64,000 nt of DNA from Adiantum capillus-veneris (Eukaryota > Streptophyta > Polypodiopsida > Polypodiales > Pteridaceae), in assembly GCA_014529385.2 (NCBI GenBank), contig CM043946.1, positions 39,501,558-39,565,557 of the forward strand. Direction: 5' to 3'. How positions within the stretch are numbered: the first letter of the stretch is position 1; each line of letters starts with the position of its first letter. The position numbers and the translations under genes were made by a program. The notes beneath the pieces were generated by a model that was given only the letters and a program-made list of their open reading frames with translations, was not told the DNA's origin and did no database searches. This document shows positions 10,550 through 20,644 of the stretch, piece by piece.

Positions 10550-11593
10550 ATGGAAGAGAGTCACGTCCCACAGTATGCAGGGCATCGTGGTATTGATGCG
10601 ACAGTTAAGGCGGTAGAGACATTCTTCTATTGGCCTACCTTGAGGAGAGATGTGGATGCCTTTGTGCGAGCATGCATAATTTGCCATAAGGTCAAGTTTG
10701 ACAGGCAAAAGGCACCAAGGTTGTTACAACCACTGCCGATTCCGCATAAGCCATGGGAAAGCATTGCTAAGGACTTTATCTTTGATCTTCCAAGAACGCC
10801 AACAGGGAATGATGGTATATGGGCCATTATCTGCAAGTTCAACAAGCAGGCCCATTTTATCCCTGTCAGGAAGAAGATAAAATCTGATCAGATGGCACGC
10901 TTGTTCATGTATAATGTGTTTAAGTACCATGGTATGCCACAATCGATTGTCGGTGATCATGATCCTCGCATGACTAGTTTGTTCCGGAGAGAATTGTTTG
11001 AGAACATGGGCACTACGCTCAAGTTCTCGTCTTCGTTTCATCCACAAACTGATGGACAATCAGAAGAGGCTAATTCTACTGTCTTAGATCTGCTGAAATG
11101 CTATGTGTCAGATAATAAGGGCAAGTGGGAGCAATATTTGCCAATGCTTGAGTATGCGTACAATAATATGGTGCATTCGTCAACTGGCAAAACACCTTTC
11201 AAGATTGTTGAAGGCGGCAAAAAAGTTCCTCCGATTTTGCATACAAAGGACAAGATCTTTGAGGCAGATCGATATGTTGAGAACATGGATGAAATGTATC
11301 AGAAAATTAAAGTTGCCTTGGAAAAGAATCAGGCAAAGCAGAAAAAGGTTATTGATCGTCACCGTCGTGAATTGTTGTTATCACCTGGTGATTGGGTTCT
11401 GTTAAGGTTCGAAAAGGCAAGGTTAAAGAAGATGAAGGGCAAGGAACGGCTGTTTCCTAAGCTCAGTATGCGTTACTATGGGCCTTTTCAAGTGCTTGAC
11501 AAGATCAGTGATGTGGCTTACAGGCTGAAATTGCCTGATGCGTGGAAGATTCATAATGCATTTCACGTGTCTTCTAAGACCCTTCATGGGTGA
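10550..11593 (+). pseudogene. Z integrase (about 347 residues, open)
   Basis: Inserts retrotransposon cDNA into the genome. The zinc-binding HHCC is visible as H and H in SHVPQYAGHRG and CIIC about 30 residues on. The catalytic core has D in AKDFIFDLP, D in IVGDHDPRMTS and E in GQSEEANST, with the normal DD35E-like spacing, although neighbouring residues are altered from the usual SDRDPRFTS and TERVN. The GPF/Y module follows (MRYYGPFQVLDKISDVAYRL). The frame is open here, but the true N-terminus lies upstream across stops at about 10470-10550, so an active protein is unlikely. The flanks place it in the chromovirus group. Confidence 0.85.
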
Positions 11594-11910
11594 TGTGCCA
11601 GAAGATATGCCAGATGAGGATCAGCCAGAAGTTGAGGAACTTGATGAGATCCTGGTACCTGAGCAAGTTTTGGCACATAAGGATAGATAAGTTAAGACAG
11701 GTTGCAAGACGCTACTTGGTGAAGTTCAAGAACTATCCACCTATGGATGCAAAGTGGATGGAAGAGCATGAACTTTCAGAGTCACCAAATGTATTGCAGC
11801 TTTACCTTGAAGCCTTTGCGTTATGGTCTACCTATGCCCCAACCCAACATGTGCAAAGGAGGGGTAATGATAGAGCTAGCACACCAAATGTACATATGAA
11901 TTTAGTGTAA
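11590..11910 (+). pseudogene. Z chromodomain region, frameshifted
   Basis: RRYLVKFKNYPPMDAKWMEE followed by HELSESPNVLQLYL is a chromodomain of the type found at the C-terminus of chromoviral integrases, thought to steer insertion toward marked chromatin. The first strand (EEILVPEQVLAHKD-like) lies in a different frame upstream, so at least one frameshift separates it from the rest. 11911-12068 is non-coding. Confidence 0.75.
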
Positions 11911-12081
11911 TAGATGGAAATGACAAAAGAATGAAGGTCTCATTAAGTCATTTGTATCTATGTGTTACGACCTTTCTTGCGGATACATGCGATGATAAAA
12001 GAGTGCTAACAACACAAGATCATCAGTGGCGTGTATTTATAGTATGCAATCGAGGACGTTTGCGATTTCAAGAGGGGGGTA

Positions 12082-13528
12082 TGTCACGAGGACGTGGCAA
12101 TTGGTAACCTCAGTTGTTGGTTTCTTTCCAATGATTTTTGCTTTATTTTTGAGACACTCTTTTTGAAGTTGCAAATGGTCAGACATTGTGTGGTCAATGT
12201 GAACGGTAGTTTCACCCGCTGACTGGAAGTTGGTCGGCACTGGAATTCGTATAGTAAGAGGATGTCTAGGCTCAGTGCAAGATCAAGTAGGTCCCCCCGT
12301 CGCACTTAGCAAGTTGGTGGATACTAGGAAGTGAACTCAATAAAGGTACAATGTCAAGGTGGGCTCACCAAAGGAAGTATCCGACAATTGGGCCACATTG
12401 CACTTTTGGATGCGGTCCCAATGAGGATAGATGGTTAGAAGACCAGTGAGAGCCCAACGGAGCATCTCCTAAAAATTAGGGAACTGCTATTTTGGGCGCC
12501 GTGAAATGTGTTCGCGTCATTACCTTCGGTATGACAAGGGGAATATTATATAACTCTGCCGCGAAGTCAAATGAGCAACCAGTCGAAAGATTTTTAGGCG
12601 CCAACCCCGAAACAGGCAAATGCTTGTCAATGTGCCAAGTGGCACTTTCTTGTGTACTTGCCTCGTGCAGAACAATGGACGCTGAGTTTTTAGCTGGGAG
12701 GAGCCTCATATTGCATTTGTCACAGGTAAAGAGCTATGGAGTGCTTTCTTTCCCTCTCATGTACAGACAGTGTGGTGCTAGGAGTGATGCCCTGCACACT
12801 ACACACTGCTCTCTCTCCCCCCTACGTACAGTTATGTGATGCCCCACAATAGGGCTCTTCATTTTACTGATGTACAGCTGTGTGGTTTCATGCTTTTGTG
12901 CCAAGGCAAGAGCCTCCTTGAGCAGGAACAAGGGTAGCTAACTGCTACTCCAAAGAAGGCACCGGTGAGGGTCATAACCTCACCGTAGAGGTGCGTTTTC
13001 AACGCTGTGTATGCACTGTAAATTGACTGTTTTTCAACCATTTGGACGCCAGAACCATTGGGAATAGTGCCCCACTAACAAAGGACAGTTAGGAGACTGT
13101 TTGGGGCTGAAAACAGGGCAAAAACCTGTAAATACAGCGTGCTGAATTTACTGTTTTTGGGCAGGAATCAAAGAGTATATGCCAGTGGAAGTGAGTTCTA
13201 GCAGAGGGATTGGTTTCGCGCAAGTTTTGGGACTGTTATGCTGCCGAAATTTGGCCAAAACAGAGGGTATCTAGCTGGATACAAGTGAAGAATTCCCCGG
13301 ACTTTTCTTTGTAATTTACCCTCCTTAAGAAAAAAGAAATACCGAAAGGGACGCCAATTTTGGGGCCTCCACGTCAACGTCTGCTCGGAGCATTCTAGCT
13401 TCTGAGCCGTGTGTGTGCGTAAGTGTTAATTCCCGTCGCAAGTTTCCTTTGCACGTTCTCTCTGTGTGTGTCTTAAGTAAACAATTTCGGGTGAAAGCCA
13501 AAGCCTACCGCCCCACAGGCCGGTTTCA
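12082..13528 (+). repeat. Family-Z 3' LTR (1,447 bp) preceded by PPT
   Basis: The polypurine tract CAAGAGGGGGGTA (12069-12081) directly precedes TGTCACGAGG. The end GGCCGGTTTCA at 13528 is supported by the solo copy at 29070-30611, whose end GGCCGGTTATA is fixed by a target-site duplication. Shared landmarks include GAGCATCTCCTAAAA near 12462 and the AAATACCGAAAGGG core near 13338. Confidence 0.85.
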
Positions 13529-13616
13529 CTGCCCGCTAAGAAACATGGACTAATGACTAGGCTTTATCTTCTCTACCTCATAGGCGAGGACAACTATGAT
13601 TTCAAGAGAGAGGTAA

Positions 13617-14820
13617 TGTCATAAAATCTAATATCTAGCTAATCCAAATGATTTTCTCATATTAAACTGATCATTTAATGTGGGAGAATAACCGGGAACA
13701 AGAGTTAGAATAGAGACATGTGCTTCTAGACCTATCTCAACAAGGGACCAAAAGGAGAGATGGTTGTATCTCAATAGGAGTCCAAAAGGAGATTGTCTAA
13801 CAAAGAGCAATGTGCAATAAGTGCTTCTAGATTTACCTCAGCAAGGGACCAAGAGGAGAGATGGTTACATCTCAATAGGGATCCAAAAGGAAACGTGCAT
13901 ATAATGGAGCTTGAAAGACCTTAAGGTTAGCTTCATTAAAAACCTCCAAAGGTTAGTGTTAAAAGTCCTTAGACCTTAGGCAAGCTAGGGTTGTGCTTGA
14001 GATGGGAACCCGGCCCAAGCTTGAGGTGCTTCTCATGCTTGGTGACTAAGGTGCTTGAGATGCCTGTCATGCTTAATGAGTAAGGTGCTTGAGGTGCTTG
14101 TCATGCTTGCCGACTAAGGTGCTTGAGGTGCTTGTCATGCTTGATGAGGAAGGTGCTTGAGAAGCTTTCCATGCATGGGGGGTAAGGAGCTTTAGTAAAA
14201 AAGAGACCCTACAAAGGAGGGGGAAAGCCCCAAAGTTAGGAGAATCTTTGACTTAACCTCCCACTCACCCAAAGGGCACCCCCTTTCTCAAGGAGCACAT
14301 GGACACATGTCAGGCTCTCCCTATGCTTAGCCACATGGTGTGCTTGAATCCTATTGGCTGGGCTAAAGAGGGGTCCAATGAGCTTCTAGTTCAATTTGAC
14401 AAATATCTAGATAATTTCAATCTCTCTCTCTCTCAAAGCGGTAAGGAGGACACTTGTCCAAAGGCTACCCATGTTGCTTGAAATGCATTGTGCATGTGAT
14501 TGGCTAGGCTTAGAGGGGTCCAATGAGCTTCAAGCTTGAGTTCCAAGGAGGGGTCGACCAAGGCAAGCAAGGGGTGTGCTTGGGGGTATACACCTTCTCA
14601 CACACTCATTTTTCACACATTCTCACTTGGTGAATGTGAAAGAACTCCATCTCCTTCTCCAAGCTTGTTGAGAAGTGGAGAGCCTACACCAACACTCTTG
14701 GCTATCGAATGCAAATCCAACCAAGAGCCATGCTCCAATGCTTAAGCTTGTCATCTTCTCCATCATCATTACTATGCTATTATGTATGCTAGCAAGAAGA
14801 GTGATGATAAGTGCTCTCTA
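13617..14820 (+). repeat. Family-Y LTR, downstream copy, truncated
   Basis: A PPT-like CAAGAGAGAGGTAA at 13603-13616 precedes TGTCATAAAATCTAATATC. The copy follows the Y LTR pattern to about 14820 (ending near AAGAGTGATGATAAG) and lacks the last roughly 450 bp. It carries a 34-bp minisatellite. It differs from the 5' LTR at 6273 more than the inverted LTR at 18161-19716 does, so it may come from another Y subfamily. 14821-15031 shows nothing I can name. Confidence 0.8.
14014..14170 (+). repeat. 34-bp minisatellite within the Y LTR
   Basis: About four copies of a 34-bp unit containing GGTGCTTGAGGTGCTTGTCA and TGCTTGATGAG. It is absent from the other two Y LTRs in the window. Confidence 0.85.
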
Positions 14821-15031
14821 ACCACCCCAAGACCTTACTAAACTAACCCTCAAACAAATCTGTAAACTGTTTGGTATCCATAAAGTAGTAAGCCTCAACC
14901 ATTGTCTACTCCTTTATGATAACATAAACAACCTCCCTCGTCCAAAAAGAACCCTACTGTAAAATCTACACATTTAATCTGATCATATACGCTCTCTCTA
15001 GACCAAGGACAATGTGATATTCTCTTGACAA

Positions 15032-15685
15032 CTACAAGAAAAACACGTCGACACGAAGGTACACGTCGAGAAACCTTTGGTTATAGTCATCCATGGTTTC
15101 GGTGGCAAGCATTTTCAAGTTGCCCCACTCTGCCAAAATCCGAACTTTAAACATAGAAGTCATGTAACTACGTGCAAAAACTGTCTTGAAAGCTTTCCAA
15201 GTCCTTGGAGCATGCGGTTGTGTCGCAATTGAACTCCACCATAACATAGCATGATCCTTAAGAAATCTTGCTGCTCGAGAAATCTTGGATTCTTCTATAT
15301 AGTTCCCCAAAGCATAGATGTTGTCAAATTGTTGTAGGAACTGCAATGCTTTCTTTCGATCTTTCACCCTCGAAAAAGTAAAAAATTTGACTATCGTGCC
15401 ACCATCCTTGAAATCTGTGTTTGTTATGCGCGTATCTCGCGTACGGATAATAAGGATATCTATATGGGCTCCAACCATTGTAGCCTGGTGGTGGTGGTGG
15501 TGGGGCAACAGCGGTGGCAAAGGCGGTTGCACTGGATCAGGGTCAGATGGCTGCACCATATTCCTGAAGACTCCTCCGATCAGCACATATAGCTGGGAAG
15601 GTTGCCGGTTGAAAGCCCTCGTACTTTCTGGTGCCGGAGGAGGAGGTACCACCTGAGGCATCAAAGGGGGTAACATGTAATTCAA
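15032..15685 (-). pseudogene. Family-X gag (N-terminal 217 residues)
   Basis: Proline- and histidine-rich N-terminus followed by a retrotransposon gag core: FFTFSRVKDRKKALQFLQQF, ARFLKDHAMLWWSS, PRTWKAFKTVFARSYM and MDDYNQRFLDVYLRV. Gag would form the particle shell. The frame is open for 217 residues and then stops. The primer site and X LTR lie immediately upstream on the same strand, so the layout is 5' LTR-PBS-gag. No pol follows. It corresponds to the degraded plus-strand gag at 4993-5229. Confidence 0.8.
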
Positions 15686-16005
15686 AAATTATTTAAACCT
15701 TTCAGTATCAAAAGGTTCTGTTGAGGATGCCGCGAAAAAATGTCGTGAAGCTCGTCGAGAAGAAACTGCAAATATTCTATTGAATCCATTAACACCATGT
15801 CTTGGGTTCTTTATGGCTTTATGCCCTGTAAGACAAAGCGATGAAGACGGGAGCGCGTCCGACGCGCGATGAAGTAGGATGGGAGTGGCTAATAAGTCAG
15901 GGATCGGGACCCAAAGATACTTCAAATAAGATTCCAATAGCCTTTGGTTTGCTCTATCTGCTCTTTTGTAGGACCGGTATGCTTTCAGAAAAGCACACGC
16001 CTGAT

Positions 16006-16017
16006 GCTCTGATACCA
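16006..16017 (-). other. Primer-binding site of X (inverted copy)
   Basis: GCTCTGATACCA on the plus strand, one base before the LTR end, is the complement of the Met-tRNA primer site and shows minus orientation. Confidence 0.9.
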
Positions 16018-16018
16018 A

Positions 16019-16208
16019 TGTCACAAGACGGGCACCACGTGCCAATAGAAAAGAACAGACTGAACAAACTTTTAGCACTTTAATAACAACTGAACTGAGA
16101 GAGAGAGAGAGAGAGAGAGAGACGACACGCGACACGGAGTGGCGGAATTCCACCCCAGAGAGTAATGGCCCCAAACCTTGGCGCCCCTTTCGGTATTTCT
16201 TTATATTA
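16019..16208 (-). repeat. Family-X LTR, truncated (R/U5 part)
   Basis: Matches the end of the X LTR at 4078-4757 in inverted orientation (TGTCACAAGACGGGC at 16019, GGCGGAATTCCACCC near 16141, the GGGGC..GGTATTTCT core at 16180-16202). It includes a GA microsatellite at about 16094-16122. It breaks off near 16208, fused directly to integrase sequence of the Y element, so the U3 half is missing. Confidence 0.82.
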
Positions 16209-16602
16209 CTTGATATGCTCTCCCATGGTGAATTAGGGATTGGCAAAGGTTGAAGTAATCCAGGTTGCTTCCCTCTATCAAACTTCGTCTTTTGGCATAC
16301 CACACATTTTGAAACATACTCTTGTATGTTTGCTTTCATGACAGACCAATAGAAATATGTTTCTGTCTCTTTTAGGGTAGACTGAATCCCTCTATGCTCC
16401 GCATCTGAATCCCTCTATGCTCCGCATAAGGAGGAGCGTGAGATTCATACAATACTTTCTCACGTAGTGAGTTAGTAATGCATAGTCTATTGCCATAGAG
16501 AAGATAACCATCTTGTAAGGTAACTAGTTCTTCTTTCTTCCCTAGTGCAAGGACTGAAATCACATCTCTAAAATCGGGATCAATAGCGTACTCATCTATC
16601 AC
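16209..16602 (-). pseudogene. Y integrase fragment (inverted copy), cut by X
   Basis: Reads IDPDFRDVISVLALG, LLYGNRLCITNSLREKVLYE and SHAPPYAEHRG (HHCC histidines), then in another frame KANIQEYVSKCVVCQKTKFD (CC pair) and LLQPLPIPNSPWES, where it is cut by the X LTR. Upstream, gag ends at the VFKK motif and jumps straight to this integrase region (about 16610). Protease, RT and RNase H are therefore deleted. Confidence 0.8.
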
Positions 16603-16619
16603 ACACCTTTTTGAAGACA

Positions 16620-17748
16620 GTGGCTTTGAGATGTAAATCCCAAAACTTGTCTACATATTTGTGAATAGATTCGTAGGGAGAGAGCTTCAAGCTTTGCCAT
16701 TCGGTGAGTACTTTGTCTTTGGATCGGTAGCCAAAAACTGCTTCATAATGGAAGCTCTTAAAGCTTTCCATGTTCCTGGAGCTTCACCGTTTGCTCGTAG
16801 GCTAGACCACCATTGCCTGGCGGACTTTTGAAAATGCATGGCTACATGACATAGCTTAGAAGACTCCGTGAAGCCCTCATCTCCAAACGCCGCATCGAAT
16901 TGTTGGATAAAGGCCAAGACTTTGTCCGTAGCACCAAAAGTGCCATCGTAGGTAAGAAAAGAGATGTTCTTTTCTCCCTCTTTGAACTTTTTGAGCTTGG
17001 ACGACCTCTTCGAGGCGGTATAGGATTTTCTATGGCCTCTTCTTTTAGGTGGTTCAAGAGCTGCACCATCACTTTCTTTAGAAGAGGAAGAGTATGAGGA
17101 GGATGGAGAAGAGGGTGACTTCTTTCTCGCCTTTTTCTTCCCTTGTTCCTCCTTGTCTGCATCATCACTTTCTTCAAAAGAGGAATAGGATGAAGAAGAT
17201 GGAGAGAAAGGTGACCTCTTTCTCGCCTTTTTCTTCTCTTGTTTTCTCTCGTCCCTCTTTGAATTATGGTGTAGAGAAGTATGCGATGGTCTTCTCCGTT
17301 TAGGAGGTGTTGGAGAGCGTTTGGCCCGCCGTCTTTGTGGAGCCATCTCCGCCGAGGTGGCACGAGACTCACTTCTTTCTCGTTCTTTCAGTAGGGGCTC
17401 TACCGTTGAAACTTGGGTTCTCCTTTGGGAAGGAGATACGTCATCGAGTAGTAGATTTTTGAGCCCTTCGTACGGATCCTCTTCTTCTTCCCTTATCGGA
17501 GAGAGTCATCTTTTGGAAGTCTCACTAGGAGGCTTCCTAGGTACTCTCTCTTCTTGGTGGGGAGTTTGGAGAATACCATGGGTGCGCAATTGCTGTAGCA
17601 CTTCACCTTGGAGGGATGGGTTGCCGAAGGCTTGTTGACGCCTAGAAACAAGATAGTTTACAAGCATAAGGGCATCATTAGTTGCTCTTTTATTAGCAAA
17701 ATCAAAGCTATCAACATTCATTTCAATCTCTTTTCCTTTGTCAGCCAT
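16620..17748 (-). pseudogene. Y element gag (inverted copy), broken
   Basis: The start ATG at 17748 gives MADKGKEIEMNVDSFDFANK. It continues with PSLQGEVLQQLRTHGIL and, after a frame break near 17500, MAPQRRRAKRSPTPPKRRRP, two serine-rich RSPFSPSSS / KSPSSPSSS modules with EESDDADKEEQ, and the gag core (ISFLTYDGTFGATDKVLAFI, FQKSARQWWSSLRANGEAPG, TWKALRASIMKQFLA). It is better preserved than the plus copy at 8354-9640 (QWWSS is intact where the plus copy has a stop). It would be a particle protein with a basic, SR-like N-terminal segment. Confidence 0.85.
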
Positions 17749-18147
17749 ACTAGCAAATTTTAGGTGTAAACTTTTACTTGTACTTTGGCACTTCAAGCCT
17801 TAGTTGCTACTCCTCTTTACCTTCAAAGATAAGCACTCAAGCATCTATACCCATGGCTCGAATATTATTAATTGCAAGGAATAGAAGAGAGGGTTCAACA
17901 GAGCCAAGATAGCACCGGTTCCTGTCAAGCTTCTAATAGCTCAATAATGGTTAAGCCATAGGCAAGCCCCGTAGGATTCCATTATTAAGACCATAGCTCT
18001 CAACGGTATCCCCGTTAACTTCATAAAGCAGACGTGCTTCAAGGATGAAAAATCCCTATTCTACTTACTCTTTTGCAATTAATAACACCAACCATTTGTA
18101 GCAAGCTTGAGGACCTCTCTTCTTGAGCAAGGAAAGAGAAACCAATA

Positions 18148-18159
18148 GCTCTGATACCA
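18148..18159 (-). other. Primer-binding site of Y (inverted copy)
   Basis: GCTCTGATACCA on the plus strand, one base from the LTR at 18161. It fixes minus orientation for this element. Confidence 0.9.
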
Positions 18160-18160
18160 A

Positions 18161-19716
18161 TGTAACATTTAATGTACTAGTAACTTGTGTGTAGCGGAAA
18201 TTGATAACATAGTGAGCATTTCATTAAGATCAAGTTTCTAATGAGCATAGAGAGAGTACTTAATTTGAGAAAACAGCCTAGCAATTTACACCTAGCTAAT
18301 TTGGCATTGACAATACTTGAAAAGAGAGAGAAATAGAACAATTAACAACAGTTGAAGACCGGATTTACATGGAGCTGGTCCCCCCTCCATAAAGGCTTTG
18401 TATTATAGCTTCTCCCATCAAATGAGACTTTTGTTCAATACAATTCTTGTGTTCCTTGACAAAAACTCGTTGGTGCAATGAAGATGGAAGCTTCATGCAC
18501 CAAATTATGCTTGAAAAACACACCTAGTGTCCCTAGCCTCAGTCCAAAGACCTCACACACCTTCAAAAATGGTGAGAGCTAGCAAAGAATGAGGATAAAT
18601 TGAGAGGAAGAAGAGGTATCTTACGAGAAAGAAGTATTCTCCTCACATAATCACTCTAATAGCATAGCTTAGCTTAGTGATTAGCATGGTAGAGGAGATG
18701 AGCATGACATTGAAGCTTGGCTCTTGGTTGGGTTTGCATTCCATAGCCAAGAGTTGTTTGTGTAGACCTCTACTTCTCAATGCTTGGAGAACGAGATGGA
18801 GTTCTTTTTGCACACATGAGTTGTGTGTATGTGTGTGTGTGTGGGGCAATGAGTTAAGAGTAAAATGCAACCTTTTCCTACATCTTGGTCGACCCTTCTT
18901 GCTATTTGCTCATGTTGGCATCCTATTGACTCCTGCAAAGCTTAGCTAATAACAATATAGCAGCATGATTGCTAGCCTTGTGACATGTGTTCCCCTTTCC
19001 CCTTTTGTGAGAGCTTGAGGTAATTAAATAATTCAATTAAACTCTCATTGGAGCTCTCGTCTTCTGGACAATAGGAATAGGCAAGCCATTGGGCTACTAA
19101 ATGCTCATTGGACCCCTTGGTAGACTGTCCAATAGTCTTCTAGGGAGCTTAATTTCTACTGATTCTTTTATCAAGCATTTTTAAATTGATTAGACTAAAT
19201 TTACTCTAGCCTAATTCTCATTAGTCCACCTCTATGGCAATCCAATAGGATTTGAGGGGAGGTTGGGGGCAACTGGACTAGGAGTCTGACATATGTCCAG
19301 TATTCTGTGTGTAAAGGGGGAGCCTTGGAGTGTGTGTGTGTTTCTCTCTCATCCCCTACAATAAGGGCTCGCCCCCTCCTTCCTAGGGATGTGGGAAGAC
19401 TTTTTAGTCTTCCCATGACCATCCAATTTCCCCTTGCTTTGGCCATTTAATAAAAGAGTTAATTTTTGAAACCTTAGCCTATGGAAGTCTTAATGGAGTT
19501 GAACCTTAGGTCTCTTAAGCCCCATTGAAGCACATTGCTCTTTTGCAAACTGTCCCCCTTTGGATCCCTATATTCCTCCTTTGGATCCCTGACAGAGACC
19601 GATCTGACAGCCTTACCAATATTCTAGCTTTTACTCCCCTGGTACTTCCCTATATTAAATGATCAGTTTAACATGAGAAAATCATTTGGGAGTATTAGAT
19701 ATTAGTTTTTATGACA
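18161..19716 (-). repeat. Family-Y 5' LTR, inverted copy (1,556 bp)
   Basis: On the minus strand it begins TGTCATAAAAACTAATATC (19716) and ends TTAAATGTTACA (18161). Strong similarity to 6273-7858 runs along the whole length, including the GTCTTCCCACATCCCTA block. It contains a GT microsatellite at 18826-18842. No matching 3' LTR of this copy is seen to the left. Confidence 0.88.
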
Positions 19717-20510
19717 TTCAACCTCTTGTAGCTGCTCACAACAGTACTCACGCTCCTTGGTAGCTCAATATCATGAGCCTCTCTCAAACTTAGCATCATT
19801 CTTCTCTGCTAAAAAAATCAGCTTTATTGTCACAGAGAATTGAAAAGATTTATTAAAACTTATTTTAGCTCTCAAAAGATCTTGGTCACACCTCATTCAA
19901 GGAGGCTTCTCATTATTAATAACACCTCAAGCAACAATTGAGGATTCCCCTTACTTCCATAGCAAGGTCTGATAGCAATCGATCTCGGCAACATGATTCT
20001 AAGCTCAAGAGAAGGAGGAATTCAAGAAGGCTGAAGCTATGGAGCAAGAGCAATAAGCATGGAACAATATCTAGTATACCGTGGCACTTGAAGCCTTCGT
20101 ATTATGACACGATCATAGCAGTTTGCCTTAGTCTTACTGGCATCCCATACAGAGTTATATGGCATTGGTGTCTCTGAACTTGACTGACAATCAAATATTG
20201 GAGAAAATGATGAAGATTTTGCACAGGCTCTGAATCACATTATCCAAGATCATCCAAATATAGCAGCACAAGGTCAAAAGAATGGGGGGGGGGCAGGCAA
20301 CACAGAGAGAGAGAGAGAGCTCCTCTAAAAGTTGACACTCATCATCCACTCTTTTTGGCGAAAGCTGGACACACTCTACTCTTGCATAAAAAAGCCTGCT
20401 TGCTGCTTGTTTGTTTGATGACGGAAATCTTTCCTTCACTAGTGGAGACAAGAGCAGGAAAATTGCCATATTGTCTGACATGTGACCCAGCATTGTCAAG
20501 GTATACTTAC
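19717..20510. other. Unassigned sequence of CCT8 intron 6
   Basis: Between the inverted Y LTR and the exon 6 donor. Short open stretches occur on both strands without a recognisable family. A short G run at 20285-20293 and a GA repeat at about 20306-20320 are present. No exon of CCT8 is recognised. Confidence 0.5.
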
Positions 20511-20644
20511 TTGTAACGTTCACAAAAATGCAAAGCCATCTCACCCACGGACCCTCCACTCACAACCACCGTAGCACCAGAATCAGCAACTTCTTTGATC
20601 AACTCTTCAATCTTTGCCTCCTCTGATTTGGCGTAATTTTCCAG
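20511..20644 (-). CDS. CCT8: CCT8 exon 6 (last exon in window)
   Basis: Acceptor TAATCAG, then LENYAKSEEAKIEELIKEV, SGATVVVSGGSVGEM and ALHFCERY, ending with two bases of a Lys codon before donor GTAAGT at 20510. 134 bp, phase 0 to phase 2. The following residues of the family (an IMVLKI-type strand) are not found to the left, so the next exon is beyond position 1 or too small for me to recognise. Confidence 0.93.

Larger units (their letters stand above)
9640..13528 (+). mobile_element. Family-Z chromovirus, 5'-truncated, inside Y
   Basis: Runs from the RT C-terminus through RNase H, integrase and chromodomain to a PPT and a 3' LTR ending at 13528. Its integrase differs clearly from the Y integrase preserved at 16211-16602, so this pol is not Y's own. 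No 5' LTR, gag, protease or RT N-terminus of Z is present. Flanking Y sequence resumes at 13529-13616 with a Y-type PPT. Confidence 0.75.
1..20510 (-). other. CCT8 intron 6 (at least 20.5 kb, open at left edge)
   Basis: This begins at the exon 6 donor GTAAGT (20510) and reaches the window edge without a recognisable next exon. It contains LTR, LINE and Ty3/gypsy remnants described separately. 19717-20510, next to exon 6, holds no element I recognise. The inference that all of 1-20510 is intron rests on failing to find an exon 7, so a small missed exon is possible. Confidence 0.7.

Noticed and set aside
15318-15656. Tryptophan/glycine-rich ORF on the plus strand
   Set aside because: It is the complement of the histidine/proline-coding part of X gag.
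19938-20177. Candidate seventh exon of CCT8 or a new gene next to exon 6
   Set aside because: The open stretch is on the opposite strand, and the minus strand here shows none of the expected CCT8 apical-domain residues.
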